A stretch of DNA of 64,000 nucleotides from the NCBI RefSeq assembly GCF_031157275.1, contig NZ_JAVIFW010000001.1, positions 620,001 to 684,000 on the forward strand, read 5' to 3'. The position numbers were made by a program, and so were the translations under genes. Below the pieces are notes generated by a model. That model saw nothing but the letters and a program-made list of their open reading frames with translations, did not search any database and had not been told where the DNA came from. This document shows positions 26,845 through 35,068 of this stretch, piece after piece; within the stretch, counting starts at the first letter, position 1; every line of letters begins with the position of its first letter. This DNA is from Streptomyces sp. LHD-70. Lineage in GTDB: Bacteria > Actinomycetota > Actinomycetes > Streptomycetales > Streptomycetaceae.

Positions 26845-27912
26845 ATGAGTAGCGCTACGACCCCCGCTGGAGGCAACCACGCGGCGGGCCGTACCTGGCC
26901 CGACGTACTGAACGGACTGCTCGAAGGGCGTGACCAGAGCGCCGACGACACCGCGTGGGCGATGGACCGCATCATGCGCGGCGAGGCGACGGACGCGCAG
27001 ATCGCCGGGTTCGCGGTGGCGCTGCGGGCCAAGGGCGAGACCGTGGAGGAGATCTCCGGTCTCGTACGCACCATGTACGAGCACGCCAACACCATCGAGG
27101 TGCCGGGCCCCAGCGTCGACATCGTCGGTACGGGTGGGGACGGAGCCAAGACCGTCAACATCTCCACCATGTCCGCGATCGTGGTGGCCGGCACCGGCGC
27201 GAAGGTCGTCAAGCACGGCAACCGGGCTGCCTCCAGCGCGAGCGGAGCCTCGGATGTGCTGGAGAAGCTCGGGGTGAATCTGGAGCTGACGCCGCGGCGG
27301 GTCGCCGAGGTGGCCGGCGAGGCGGGCATCACCTTCTGCTTCGCCGTGAAGTTCCACCCCGCGCTGCGCCATGTGGCCGCCGCGCGCAAGGAGTTGGGGA
27401 TCCGGACGACCTTCAACTTCCTCGGTCCGCTGACCAACCCGGCCCACGTCAAGGCGCAGGCCACCGGGGTCGCCGACGCGCGGATGGCACCCATCGTCGC
27501 CGGAGTGCTCGCTCGGCGCGGCTCCAGCGCCCTGGTGTTCCGCGGGGACGACGGCCTGGACGAGCTCACCACCACCGCCACGTCGCGGGTGTGGATCGTG
27601 CGGGACGGGGGCGTGCGCGAGGAGGCCTTCGATCCTCGGGACGTCGGGATCGACCTGGTGCCCGTGGAGGCGCTGCGGGGCGCGGACGCGTCGTACAACG
27701 CCGATGTGGCGCGGCGGCTGCTGAGCGGCGAGACCGGGCCCGTACGGGACGCCGTGCTGCTCAACGCGGCGGCGGCGCTTGTGGCGTTGGAGCCGGGCGA
27801 GGCGCCGCTCGCGGAGCAGATCAGGGCGGCGATGGCCAAGGCGGCCGAGTCCATCGACTCCGGGGGCGCGAAGCGGGCGCTCGACCGCTGGGTGGCCGCC
27901 AGCAACTCCTGA
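26845..27912 (+). CDS. trpD: Anthranilate phosphoribosyltransferase
   Basis: 355 residues. It joins anthranilate to PRPP in tryptophan synthesis. The PRPP site [14 protein letters not shown], the [21 protein letters not shown] loop and the [30 protein letters not shown] segment are complete. ATG at 26845 with an AGGAG site. It is not in a trp operon here; the fused anthranilate synthase lies 35 kb to the right. Length is normal for the family. Confidence 0.95.
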   Translation: MSSATTPAGGNHAAGRTWPDVLNGLLEGRDQSADDTAWAMDRIMRGEATDAQIAGFAVALRAKGETVEEISGLVRTMYEHANTIEVPGPSVDIVGTGGDGAKTVNISTMSAIVVAGTGAKVVKHGNRAASSASGASDVLEKLGVNLELTPRRVAEVAGEAGITFCFAVKFHPALRHVAAARKELGIRTTFNFLGPLTNPAHVKAQATGVADARMAPIVAGVLARRGSSALVFRGDDGLDELTTTATSRVWIVRDGGVREEAFDPRDVGIDLVPVEALRGADASYNADVARRLLSGETGPVRDAVLLNAAAALVALEPGEAPLAEQIRAAMAKAAESIDSGGAKRALDRWVAASNS

Positions 27913-27933
27913 ACCACCGAGCAGTGTGACGCG

Positions 27934-27962
27934 AGGCGCAGTCCGGATTCTGGACTGCGCCT
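27934..27962 (+). terminator. Terminator of trpD
   Basis: A perfect 11-bp stem (27934-27944 with 27952-27962) with a 7-base loop, 21 bases after the trpD stop. Confidence 0.8.
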
Positions 27963-27997
27963 TGCGCGTGCTCGATCTTCTGGCAAGATGCTCGTCA

Positions 27998-28116
27998 GGT
28001 CATGAGTGACAGCGATCTAGGCCCCGGCCCGCTGTCCGGCAACCCTCCGTCCGTGGCGGGGTGCCCCGGGTGAAGACCAGGCCGCAGGCAGCGAGGTCTG
28101 CGGCAAGCGCGGACCC
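27998..28116 (+). promoter_or_regulatory. SAM-IV riboswitch
   Basis: The sequence follows the SAM-IV aptamer from end to end. P1 is GGTC (27998-28001) with GACC (28074-28077). P2 is ACAGC/GCTGT, and CAACCCTCC...GGGGTG forms P3. CCCGG in the P2 loop can pair with CCGGG after P3 (the SAM-I-type pseudoknot). A 7-bp hairpin closes the right side (28081-28087 with 28098-28104). The 3' strand CGGAC (28110-28114) pairs with GTCCG in the P3 loop (28049-28053), the second pseudoknot. It binds S-adenosylmethionine and should repress the downstream SufS-like gene. Confidence 0.93.
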
Positions 28117-28140
28117 CTGCACACCCTGGGGTCCTGGTCC
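28111..28140 (+). promoter_or_regulatory. Candidate expression platform of the SAM-IV riboswitch
   Basis: GGACCCC (28111-28117) can pair with GGGGTCC (28128-28134), and CCTGGTC (28133-28139) can pair with GACCAGG (28074-28080). The first pairing excludes the second pseudoknot and the second pairing excludes P1, so both compete with SAM binding. A ribosome site for a tiny ORF follows at once. No T-run is present. Confidence 0.5.
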
Positions 28141-28156
28141 TCAAGGGAGCAGTCTC

Positions 28157-28177
28157 GTGAGCAAGCGAATGCGATAG
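28157..28177 (+). CDS. Six-codon ORF after the SAM-IV riboswitch (possible leader peptide)
   Basis: GTG AGC AAG CGA ATG CGA TAG encodes fMet-Ser-Lys-Arg-Met-Arg. It has a strong ribosome site AAGGGAG (28143-28149) with 7 bases spacing, better than many real genes here, and starts 23 bases after the riboswitch expression platform. A GGGC/GCCC hairpin follows the stop. It contains methionine codons but is too short for normal annotation. It could be the target through which the riboswitch controls translation or transcript stability. No function is proven. Confidence 0.45.
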   Translation: MSKRMR

Positions 28178-28309
28178 GGCGCAGAGCCCCTTCCCGCGTA
28201 TCACTTTTCTTTCCTTACTCCCGCGCCGTCGACGCGTCTTCATGCACCCGTGCGTGCTTTGGGCTGCGTCCGTCGCGGTGAATTCGCCTGCCTCTTACGG
28301 GAGTTCGCC

Positions 28310-29683
28310 ATGTCTGTCGCCACCTCCGCCGCTGCCGACCAGTCCCTCTGTGCCCCGCTGCCCGTCCTCGGCCGGGACGTCACCGTCCCGCTGGTGACCG
28401 GCGGCGAAGTGACCTACGCGGCCCTCGACTACGCCGCCAGCGCGCCGGCCCTGCAGCGCGTCTGGGACGACGTGGCCGCGTACGCCCCGTACTACGGCAG
28501 CGTGCACCGCGGCGCCGGGTACCTCTCGCAGCTCTCCACCGACCTGTTCGAGAACGCGCGCCGCACCGTCGAGGAGTTCCTCGACTGCCGCGAGGGCGAC
28601 CAGTTGGTCTTCACCCGGTCCACCACCGACTCCCTGAACCTGCTCGCCGCCGCGCTGCCCGCCGACTGCCAGGTCTTCGTCTTCGAGACCGAGCACCACG
28701 CGTCGTTGCTTCCGTGGCGGGACGCGCGGGTCACGTACCTCAACGCGCCCCGTACGCCCGGTGAGGCCGTCACCACGCTGGAGCGGGCGCTCGCCGACCG
28801 CGACCCCTACGGCCCGGCTCTGGTGTGCGTCACCGGCGCCTCCAACGTGACCGGCGAGCTGTGGCCCGTGAAGGAGCTCGCCGCCGCCGCGCACGCGCAC
28901 GGTGCCCGGATCGTGCTCGACGCCGCGCAGCTCGCGCCCCACCACCCGCTCTCCGTAAGGGAGTTGGACGTCGACTGGGTCGCGTTCTCCGGGCACAAGC
29001 TGTACGCGCCGTTCGGCACCGGTGTGCTCGCCGGGCGGGCCGACTGGCTGCAGGAGGCCGAGCCGTACCTCGCGGGCGGCGGCGCGTCGAAGGCTGTGGC
29101 CCGGCGTGCGGACGGTGGCGTCGACGTGGAGTGGCACACCACCGCCGCGCGGCACGAGGCCGGTTCGCCGAACGTGATCGGCGCGTACTCCATCGCCTCC
29201 GCCTGCAAGGCGCTCACCGAGGCCGGGTTCGACTCGCTCGTGGCGCGCGAGCAGCAGCTCATCGGGCTTGTACGGGACGGCCTCGCCGAGGTGCCCGAGG
29301 TGAAGGTCCTCTCGCTGTTCGGGGACGACGCGCCGCGGGTGGGTGTGCTCTCGTTCGTCGTGGACGGGTGGAACAGCTCGCACTTCGCCGCCGCGCTCTC
29401 CGCCGAGTACGGGATCGGCGTACGGGACGGCCTGTTCTGCGCCCACCCGCTGGTCCGCACGCTGCTCGGCAGCGACCCGCAGGAGCAGGGCGAGTGCGGT
29501 GCGCCGGAGGGCGCGCCCGGCGAGAAGTCGCTGAACGCGATCCGCGTCAGCTTCGGCGCGGGCACGCCGGACGAGCACGTGGAGCGGTTCGTACGGGCGG
29601 TGCGGGAGCTGGTACGGGAGGGTGCGCGGTGGTCGTACCGGACCGAGGGTGGGCGTTGCGTGCCGGACACTTCGGCTGCCTAG
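28310..29683 (+). CDS. Class V aminotransferase, SufS-like cysteine desulfurase candidate
   Basis: 457 residues. PLP lysine Lys230 in AFSGHKLYAPFGTG, the FETEHHASLLPW phosphate-binding region, LDAAQLAPH, and a catalytic cysteine Cys377 in RDGLFCAHPLVRTLLG that lines up with the group II (SufS/CsdA) loop. It may remove sulfur from cysteine or a related compound. The SAM-IV riboswitch 190 bases upstream ties it to methionine or sulfur metabolism. ATG at 28310 has ACGGGAG upstream; a longer in-frame form from 28250 would add 20 residues with two cysteines. Last 25 residues are family-specific. Confidence 0.87.
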   Translation: MSVATSAAADQSLCAPLPVLGRDVTVPLVTGGEVTYAALDYAASAPALQRVWDDVAAYAPYYGSVHRGAGYLSQLSTDLFENARRTVEEFLDCREGDQLVFTRSTTDSLNLLAAALPADCQVFVFETEHHASLLPWRDARVTYLNAPRTPGEAVTTLERALADRDPYGPALVCVTGASNVTGELWPVKELAAAAHAHGARIVLDAAQLAPHHPLSVRELDVDWVAFSGHKLYAPFGTGVLAGRADWLQEAEPYLAGGGASKAVARRADGGVDVEWHTTAARHEAGSPNVIGAYSIASACKALTEAGFDSLVAREQQLIGLVRDGLAEVPEVKVLSLFGDDAPRVGVLSFVVDGWNSSHFAAALSAEYGIGVRDGLFCAHPLVRTLLGSDPQEQGECGAPEGAPGEKSLNAIRVSFGAGTPDEHVERFVRAVRELVREGARWSYRTEGGRCVPDTSAA

Positions 29684-29774
29684 GTTCTGTCGTCCGACCC
29701 GTACCGTCGGCTCGGTTGCCGTTCCGGGGCTGCGCCCCCGGGCCCCGCATCGCGTTGTTTGTTCGGCTTTCCCG

Positions 29775-29818
29775 CCGTTGGGGCTGGGCGCGCAGTTCCC
29801 CGCGCCCCTATGGGGCGC
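29775..29818. terminator. Dispersed repeat copy with terminator hairpin
   Basis: Contains the repeat core GCGCAGTTCCCCGCGCCCC and a 7-bp GCGCCCC/GGGGCGC stem (29802-29808 with 29812-29818) between convergent genes. The rest of the 156-base gap shows nothing else. Confidence 0.6.
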
Positions 29819-29839
29819 CCCCAGCAGGGCGACTGAAGT

Positions 29840-30991
29840 TCACGCCACGAGCCGAGCTCCCAACAGCACCATCCTGAGCGCCCGTTCCGTGGCGTCCGTG
29901 AGGAACTCCCCGCCCCGGCCCAGCGCCTCCGGCAGCGACACCGGGGCCGGGAGGATCGAGCTGTACGCGTCCACGCCCGCTGCCCGGACCTGATGGGCGC
30001 CCTCGCCGATCGTGCCCGCGAGGGCCAGGACCGGGCGGCCGGACTGCTTGGCGCGGCGGGCCACTTCGGCCGGGACCTTGCCGCGCGGGGTCTGGTGGTC
30101 CAGGGCGCCCTCCGCGGTGACGACCAGGTCGGCGCGGGCCAGGCGGGCGTCCAGGTCCAGGTGGTCGAGGAGGACGTCGAAGCGGGGGAGCAGCTGGGCG
30201 CCCAGGGCGGCCAGGCCCGCGCCGAGGCCGCCGGACGCGCCGGTGCCGGGGCCTTCGCGCAGGTCGGTCGCGGCGAGGTCGCGTTCCAGTACGTACGCCC
30301 AGCGCTCCAGGCCCGCCGACAGCTCCTCCACCTGCTCGGGGCTCGCGCCCTTCTGCGGACCGAAGACGCGGGCGACGCCGCGCTCCCCGCACAGCACATT
30401 GAACGGGTTGCAGGCGACCTGGAGTTCGACGTCCTTCAGACGCGGGTCGAGTCCGGTCGGGTCGACGCGGTCGAGGCGGCTCAACTCGCTGCCGCCGCGC
30501 GGGAGTTCGTACCCCCTGGCGGTGAGAAGTCGGGCGCCGAGGGCTTGCAGGGCGCCGGCGCCGCCGTCCGACGTACCGGAGTCGCCGCAGCCGACCAGGA
30601 TGCGTCGTACGCCCGTGTCCAGGGCGGCGCGGATCAGCTCGCCGACGCCGTACGTGGTCGTGGCGCCCGGGTCGCGCAGGGTGCGCGGGACCAGGGAGAG
30701 ACCGGCGACCGCGGCCATCTCGACCACCGCCGTGTCCCCGTCGAGCAGCGCGAAGTGCGTGCCGATCCGCTCGCCGACCGGGCCGGTGGCCGGCAGGGCG
30801 ACGAGCCGGCCGCCGGTGGCCGAGGCGAGCGTGGCCGCGGTGCCCTCGCCGCCGTCGACCAGCGGGATCAGGTCGACCTCGGCGTGCGGGACGACGCGGC
30901 GCACCCCCGCGGCGATGGCCTCGGCGGCGGCCTGGGCGGACAGGGACTCCTTGAAGCCGCTGGGGGCTACGGCGATTCGGGTCAGCATCAT
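29840..30991 (-). CDS. Glycerate kinase (GlxK/GarK family)
   Basis: 383 residues, normal length. It phosphorylates D-glycerate to 2-phosphoglycerate. Family segments are present: VAPSGFKESLSAQAAAEAI at the start, PLVDGGEGTAATLA, VGCGDSGTSDGGAGALQALG, GASGGLGAGLAALGA, and VVTAEGALDHQTPRGKVP. ATG-ATG at 30991 with GAGGAG 7 bases upstream. It is 29 bases after the DASS transporter gene on the same strand and shares its promoter, suggesting uptake and use of glycerate or a precursor. Confidence 0.92.
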   Translation of the reverse strand: MMLTRIAVAPSGFKESLSAQAAAEAIAAGVRRVVPHAEVDLIPLVDGGEGTAATLASATGGRLVALPATGPVGERIGTHFALLDGDTAVVEMAAVAGLSLVPRTLRDPGATTTYGVGELIRAALDTGVRRILVGCGDSGTSDGGAGALQALGARLLTARGYELPRGGSELSRLDRVDPTGLDPRLKDVELQVACNPFNVLCGERGVARVFGPQKGASPEQVEELSAGLERWAYVLERDLAATDLREGPGTGASGGLGAGLAALGAQLLPRFDVLLDHLDLDARLARADLVVTAEGALDHQTPRGKVPAEVARRAKQSGRPVLALAGTIGEGAHQVRAAGVDAYSSILPAPVSLPEALGRGGEFLTDATERALRMVLLGARLVA

Positions 30992-31020
30992 CGTCCAACT
31001 CCTCGAAGAGTTCGGCAGGT

Positions 31021-32439
31021 TCAGGGGTTCAGGACCGGCACGCCGAGCAGCGGCCAGACAAAGAGCGCGAAGAGCAGGACGAGCGCGGCGGTCGCCGGGG
31101 CCAGGACGGCGGAGAGGCGCAGCAGGTCGCGCGGGGTGTACGTGGGTGTGCCCGGCAGCTCGGAGAAGAGCGTCACGGGCTTCGCCGAGGCGGGCAGCGT
31201 GTGGCAGAAGCCCGCGGCGGCCGTGGAGGCGAGCGCGGCGGCCACCGGGTTGACGCCCGCCCCGACCGCCGCCGCCACGACCAGCGGGACCAGGACCGAC
31301 GAGCGGGCCGAGCGGGACTGCAGGATCAGGTGGGCGGCCGTGCTGAGCAGGATGACCACGGCGAGGAACAGCCACGGCGGCACCGTCACCGGCAACCCCG
31401 AGACCAGCCACTTCGCCGCGCCCGAGTCGGCCAGGGCCACGCCCATCGCCATCGTCGCGGCCATGAAGAGCAGCAGCGCCCAGGGAACGGTCTTCAGGGC
31501 GTCCTTGAGGCGTACGGTGCCGAGCGCGGGGGAGGCCGCGACGACCGCGCCGATCAACGCGACCACGGCGGGCGGGGCCTGGTGCAGCGGCTCGCTGCAC
31601 CACAGCGCCACGACCGTGCCGAGCAGCAGCGCGCAGCGCGCCTCGGCGGAGGAGAGCGGGCCGGTGACGGGCTGCTCGCTGTGCTCCTGTATCTGGTCGG
31701 CGGTGATCCGGACCGGGCCGCGCCGGTCCGCCCGCCGGGTGGTCGTCAACAGGACCAGTTCCGCGGCCAGATGGGACGAGGCGACTGCCAGCGGCAGGCC
31801 GAGCAGCAGCCACTGGGTGAAGCCGATCCGGTCACCGGTCGCCTCCCACAGGACCGACACGGTGATCAGATGGGCGCCCGCGCCGATCAGCGTCGCGACC
31901 GCCGACAGCAGGATCACGGTCGGGAAGAGCAGCGCCAGCATCACGACCAGGCGCTTACGGTCGGCCAGCACCTTCGCGAGCGCCAGGAACACGGGCAGGG
32001 CCAGGGCGGCGCGGCCCGAGGTGGCCGGCACCGCGAAGGCGGTCACGACGAGCGCGGCGGTCGTCAGATGCGTCAACTGCCGTACGCTGCGGGCCCCCGA
32101 CACCAGGAACGCCGCCGCCCGCCCCGCGAGCCCGGTGCGCGCCACGGCCGCGGCGAGCACGAACGCGCAGATCAGCAGCCACACCGTCTCGTCGCCCAGT
32201 GTGCCGAAGAGGGTGTCGCTGCTGATCACCCCGGTCGCGGTGAGCGCGAGCCCGGCGCCGAGCGCGATGTACGTGTCGTCGATCGGCGTACCGATCCACG
32301 CGCAGGTCGCCAGCGCGAACACGGCGAGGGTCAGACGGGCGTCGCCGCCGAGGCCGGGGAAGTTGGTGGGGACGAGCAGCAGCCCGCAGATGGTCAGCGC
32401 CACGCAGAGGGTTGCCGCTTGCCGGAAGTTCACTGTCAC
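31021..32439 (-). CDS. DASS/SLC13-family organic anion transporter
   Basis: 472 residues with about 12 membrane helices, no large soluble part. It fits the divalent anion:Na+ symporter (SLC13/CitT) fold: two repeats with hairpin signatures AVPATSGRAALALPVF and AAGFCHTLPASAKPV, and LATCAWIGTPIDDTYIALGAGLAL at the start. The substrate is probably a small organic acid; the glycerate kinase behind it points to glycerate, tartronate or similar. GTG at 32439 lacks a ribosome site and may be leaderless. Its promoter shares an element with the two-component operon next door. Confidence 0.85.
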   Translation of the reverse strand: MTVNFRQAATLCVALTICGLLLVPTNFPGLGGDARLTLAVFALATCAWIGTPIDDTYIALGAGLALTATGVISSDTLFGTLGDETVWLLICAFVLAAAVARTGLAGRAAAFLVSGARSVRQLTHLTTAALVVTAFAVPATSGRAALALPVFLALAKVLADRKRLVVMLALLFPTVILLSAVATLIGAGAHLITVSVLWEATGDRIGFTQWLLLGLPLAVASSHLAAELVLLTTTRRADRRGPVRITADQIQEHSEQPVTGPLSSAEARCALLLGTVVALWCSEPLHQAPPAVVALIGAVVAASPALGTVRLKDALKTVPWALLLFMAATMAMGVALADSGAAKWLVSGLPVTVPPWLFLAVVILLSTAAHLILQSRSARSSVLVPLVVAAAVGAGVNPVAAALASTAAAGFCHTLPASAKPVTLFSELPGTPTYTPRDLLRLSAVLAPATAALVLLFALFVWPLLGVPVLNP

Positions 32440-32473
32440 GCTGAACAGTCTTCGCGGCGGGCGTGAGCCTCCA

Positions 32474-32502
32474 ATGAGCCGTAAATGAAGGTAACTTCAC
32501 CG
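32474..32502 (-). promoter_or_regulatory. OmpR-type operator candidate, copy B (transporter operon)
   Basis: The plus strand starts ATGAGCCG, then ATGAA and CTTCA. On the minus strand it reads TTCAT-N6-CTCAT, an 11-bp direct repeat typical of OmpR-family sites. The nearest edge is 35 bases from the GTG at 32439. It matches 22 of 29 positions, without gaps, with the element at 34993-35021. Confidence 0.65.
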
Positions 32503-32528
32503 AAGGCGGGGCGGCGCCTGAGAGCAGG

Positions 32529-33194
32529 TCACGGCCCCGGCAGCCGGTACCCCATCCCGCGTACCGTCTCCACTCGCTCCGCGCCGAGCTTCTTGCGCAG
32601 CGCGCGGACGTACACGTCGACGATGTTGGAGCCCGGGTCGAAGTCGTAGCCCCAGACGTGGGACAGGATCTGCTCGCGGGCCAGGACCTGGCCGGGGTGG
32701 CGCAGGAACAGTTCGAGCAGCACGAACTCGCGGGCCGTGAGGTCCACCGTCCGCGTTCCCGAACGGGCCCTGCGGGTGCGCAGATCCAGGCTCAGCTCGC
32801 CGCTGCGCAGCACCGTCACCTCCGGGGCGCGGGCCGCGGTGCGAAGCCGCAGCCGGACCCGGGCGAGCAGCTCCTCGAAGCGGAACGGCTTGGTCATCCA
32901 GTCGTCGGCGCCGCCCTCCAGGCCGGCCACTGTGTCCCGTACGGAGTCGCGTGCGGTCAGCACGATGACGGGGACCGTGACGCGGGCCTCGCGCAGCTGC
33001 CGCAGGACCGTGAAGCCGTCCCGGCCCGGCAGCCCGATGTCCAGCACGATCAGGTCGAAGCCGCCGGTCAGGGCGTAGTCGTAGGCCGCGTCGCCGTCGC
33101 CGACCACGGTGGTGGTGAAGCCGTTGGCGCGCAGGCCCTTCTCGATGAACGAGGCGATGCGGTCCTCGTCCTCGACGATCAGAATCCGGTTCAC
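32529..33194 (-). CDS. OmpR/PhoB-family response regulator
   Basis: 221 residues. Receiver domain with Glu8-Asp9-Glu10, acceptor Asp52 (LIVLDIGLPGRDG), Thr in VIVLTARD and Lys in WMTKPFRFEEL. The winged helix follows (LTAREFVLLELFLRHPGQVLAREQIL, DPGSNIVDVYVRALRKKLG, VRGMGYRL). GTG at 33194 overlaps the stop of the sensor gene (GTGA in reverse order). It most likely binds the two matching direct-repeat elements at 32474-32502 and 34993-35021. Confidence 0.94.
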   Translation of the reverse strand: MNRILIVEDEDRIASFIEKGLRANGFTTTVVGDGDAAYDYALTGGFDLIVLDIGLPGRDGFTVLRQLREARVTVPVIVLTARDSVRDTVAGLEGGADDWMTKPFRFEELLARVRLRLRTAARAPEVTVLRSGELSLDLRTRRARSGTRTVDLTAREFVLLELFLRHPGQVLAREQILSHVWGYDFDPGSNIVDVYVRALRKKLGAERVETVRGMGYRLPGP

Positions 33195-34645
33195 CGGTCT
33201 TCCTCCAGCGGCAGATCGAGTACGAAAGTGGCCCCGGCGTCCGTGTCGCCCGGGCCCCGGGCGGCGAGCCGCACCCCGCCCCGGTGGCCCTCGGCGATGG
33301 CCCGCACGATGGACAGGCCGAGCCCCGCCCCGGTCGTACGGGCGCCGCGCCGGGCCGTGCCCCGCCGGAACCGCTCGAAGATCACCTCGGCGTCCTGCGG
33401 CTGCACGCCCGGGCCGGAGTCGGCGACGTACAGCTCGACGCGCCGGCCGCTGAGCCGGGAGCCGATGCGGATGGTCTGGCCCGCGGTGGTGTGCTGGACC
33501 GCGTTCTGGGCCAGCTGGACCATCGCCTGCGTGATCCGCTGGGCGTCCAACTCGGCCTCGCCGTCGGCCACTTCGGGCAACTGCCAGTCGCGCTCGCCGA
33601 GGGTGCGGGCCTTGACGAAGACATCGGCGGTGAGCTCCGCGAGCTGTACCGGCGCCGGGGTCACGAAGTCCGGCCGCTCGGCCTTGGCGAGCAGCAGCAG
33701 GTCCTCGACGATCCGGCTCATCCGGTCCAGCTCGTCGGTGACGAGGCGGACGGTCTCCTCGCGCTCCGCCGGATCGTCGCCCATCAGCTCCAAGTGGCCC
33801 CGGACGATGGTGATCGGGGTGCGCAGCTCGTGCCCGGCGTCGTCGACGAACTCGCGCTGCGCGGCGAAGGCCCGCTCCAGGCGGTCCAGCATCGCGTTGA
33901 ACGTCTCGGCGAGCGCCGCCACGTCGTCGCGGCCCTGCACCGGGATGCGCTGGGTCAGGTCCTGCTCGGTCAGCTCGGCGGCGGCGGCGCGGACCGTGCG
34001 TACCGGCTTGAGGATGCGGCCCGCGACGGCCCAGCCGATGCCCGTCGTCATCAGCAGGGCGACGCCCGAGATCGCGAGCATCAGGCGGAACACCTCGTCC
34101 ACGCGGGCGAGTTCGTTCCCCGGGTGGAAGGCGACCACGAACGCCGCCTCGGGTTCGCCGCCGTGCCGGGCGACGCTCACCTTGGCCCAGCGGATCTCGC
34201 CCTCGGGACGGTGCAGGGTGCCGGTCGCCTCGTCGGTCTCGAAGATCGCGCGGCGGGCGGCGGCGTCCTTGTGCAGCGGCCGCTCGACCGGGATGTCGCG
34301 CTGCTGCACGCGCTGGGCGGGGGGCAGGCCCTCGCGGGCGACCAGGCCGAGCAGCTCCTCGTCGTTGTCGGCGTACTGCCGTTCCAGGAAGACGTGGATC
34401 AGCCGGTCCGGGTCGGTGAACGGGCGGCCCGTCTCCGGGTCGAAGCCCTGCGCCTCGAAGTTGGTGAACTCGCTGGTCTCCTGGGCGAGCAGCCGTGCGA
34501 TGCGGTGGTCGACGTCGCGGACCAGGACGGAACGGGTGGTCCCGGCGACCGCGGCGAGCGCCACGGTCATCACGACGAGCAGCCAGAGCAGGATCCTGAC
34601 GCGCGCGGAAATCCACCGCGCGGGCCCGGGTTCAGCCGTCGTCAC
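33191..34645 (-). CDS. Sensor histidine kinase with extracytoplasmic domain and HAMP
   Basis: About 484 residues. First membrane helix near residues 17-40 (VRILLWLLVVMTVALAAVAG), an extracytoplasmic sensor domain of about 130 residues, and a second helix (LMLAISGVALLMTTGIGWAVAG). A HAMP domain, HisKA with FVDDAGHELRTPITIV, and HATPase (QLAQNAVQHT, ADSGPG, GAGLGLSIVRAIAEGH) follow. I chose GTG at 34645, which overlaps the end of the small upstream gene by 14 bases and has GGGAG before it; longer forms up to 34714 would overlap more. It pairs with the OmpR-type regulator behind it. Confidence 0.9.
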   Translation of the reverse strand: MTTAEPGPARWISARVRILLWLLVVMTVALAAVAGTTRSVLVRDVDHRIARLLAQETSEFTNFEAQGFDPETGRPFTDPDRLIHVFLERQYADNDEELLGLVAREGLPPAQRVQQRDIPVERPLHKDAAARRAIFETDEATGTLHRPEGEIRWAKVSVARHGGEPEAAFVVAFHPGNELARVDEVFRLMLAISGVALLMTTGIGWAVAGRILKPVRTVRAAAAELTEQDLTQRIPVQGRDDVAALAETFNAMLDRLERAFAAQREFVDDAGHELRTPITIVRGHLELMGDDPAEREETVRLVTDELDRMSRIVEDLLLLAKAERPDFVTPAPVQLAELTADVFVKARTLGERDWQLPEVADGEAELDAQRITQAMVQLAQNAVQHTTAGQTIRIGSRLSGRRVELYVADSGPGVQPQDAEVIFERFRRGTARRGARTTGAGLGLSIVRAIAEGHRGGVRLAARGPGDTDAGATFVLDLPLEEDR

Positions 34646-34958
34646 GGTCTCCCGCACCACGCTCGGACCGGTCGTTGTCGGCGGCGTCGTCGTCGGCGTC
34701 GTCCGCGCCGTCATCGTCGTCGCCCGTCGGGCCGTCGCTCACCGGCGGCCGGGAGACCACCTCGTCGCTGGGCGTCGGCTCCGGCTTCGGGGAGCCGGAA
34801 CCCGAGACGGACGGGGTCGGCGAACCGCTCTCCAGCTCCAGCTTGGGCGGCGCCTTGGGCGGCTCGGGGCTGTCGGTGAGGGCGTAGCTGGTCGCCGCGA
34901 TGCCGAGCGGAATCGCGACGACCGCGGCGAGGGCCGCCATGCGGTGGGAGAAGGCCAT
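34632..34958 (-). CDS. Small exported acidic protein encoded ahead of the sensor kinase
   Basis: 108 residues. Signal or anchor segment at residues 7-27 (MAALAAVVAIPLGIAATSYA), a Pro/Ser/Lys-rich linker, then an extremely acidic tail with runs of Asp. I do not recognise a domain. Such a tail may bind cations or interact with the kinase sensor domain. ATG at 34958 has no clear ribosome site; its distance from the upstream operator equals that of the transporter gene, which supports this start. It leads the operon small protein-kinase-regulator. Confidence 0.68.
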   Translation of the reverse strand: MAFSHRMAALAAVVAIPLGIAATSYALTDSPEPPKAPPKLELESGSPTPSVSGSGSPKPEPTPSDEVVSRPPVSDGPTGDDDDGADDADDDAADNDRSERGAGDRDDG

Positions 34959-34992
34959 GCATCGAGCGTGCGGTACGGGGGGCGGCGCCAGC

Positions 34993-35021
34993 ATGAGCCG
35001 AAGATGAAAGGACCTTCATCC
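34993..35021 (-). promoter_or_regulatory. OmpR-type operator candidate, copy A (two-component operon)
   Basis: Same element as 32474-32502 (22 of 29 identical) with the minus-strand direct repeat TTCAT-N6-CTCAT. The nearest edge is 35 bases from the ATG at 34958, exactly the distance seen for the other copy. It suggests autoregulation of the two-component operon. Confidence 0.65.
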
Positions 35022-35068
35022 GGCGCCGCTCATGACGTACGAAGTCGTTCGAAGCCGTTGCGGGTCGG

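Noticed and set aside
29993..32488. 830-codon plus-strand frame opposite glycerate kinase and transporter
   Set aside because: Antisense shadow; both minus-strand proteins have full family motifs.
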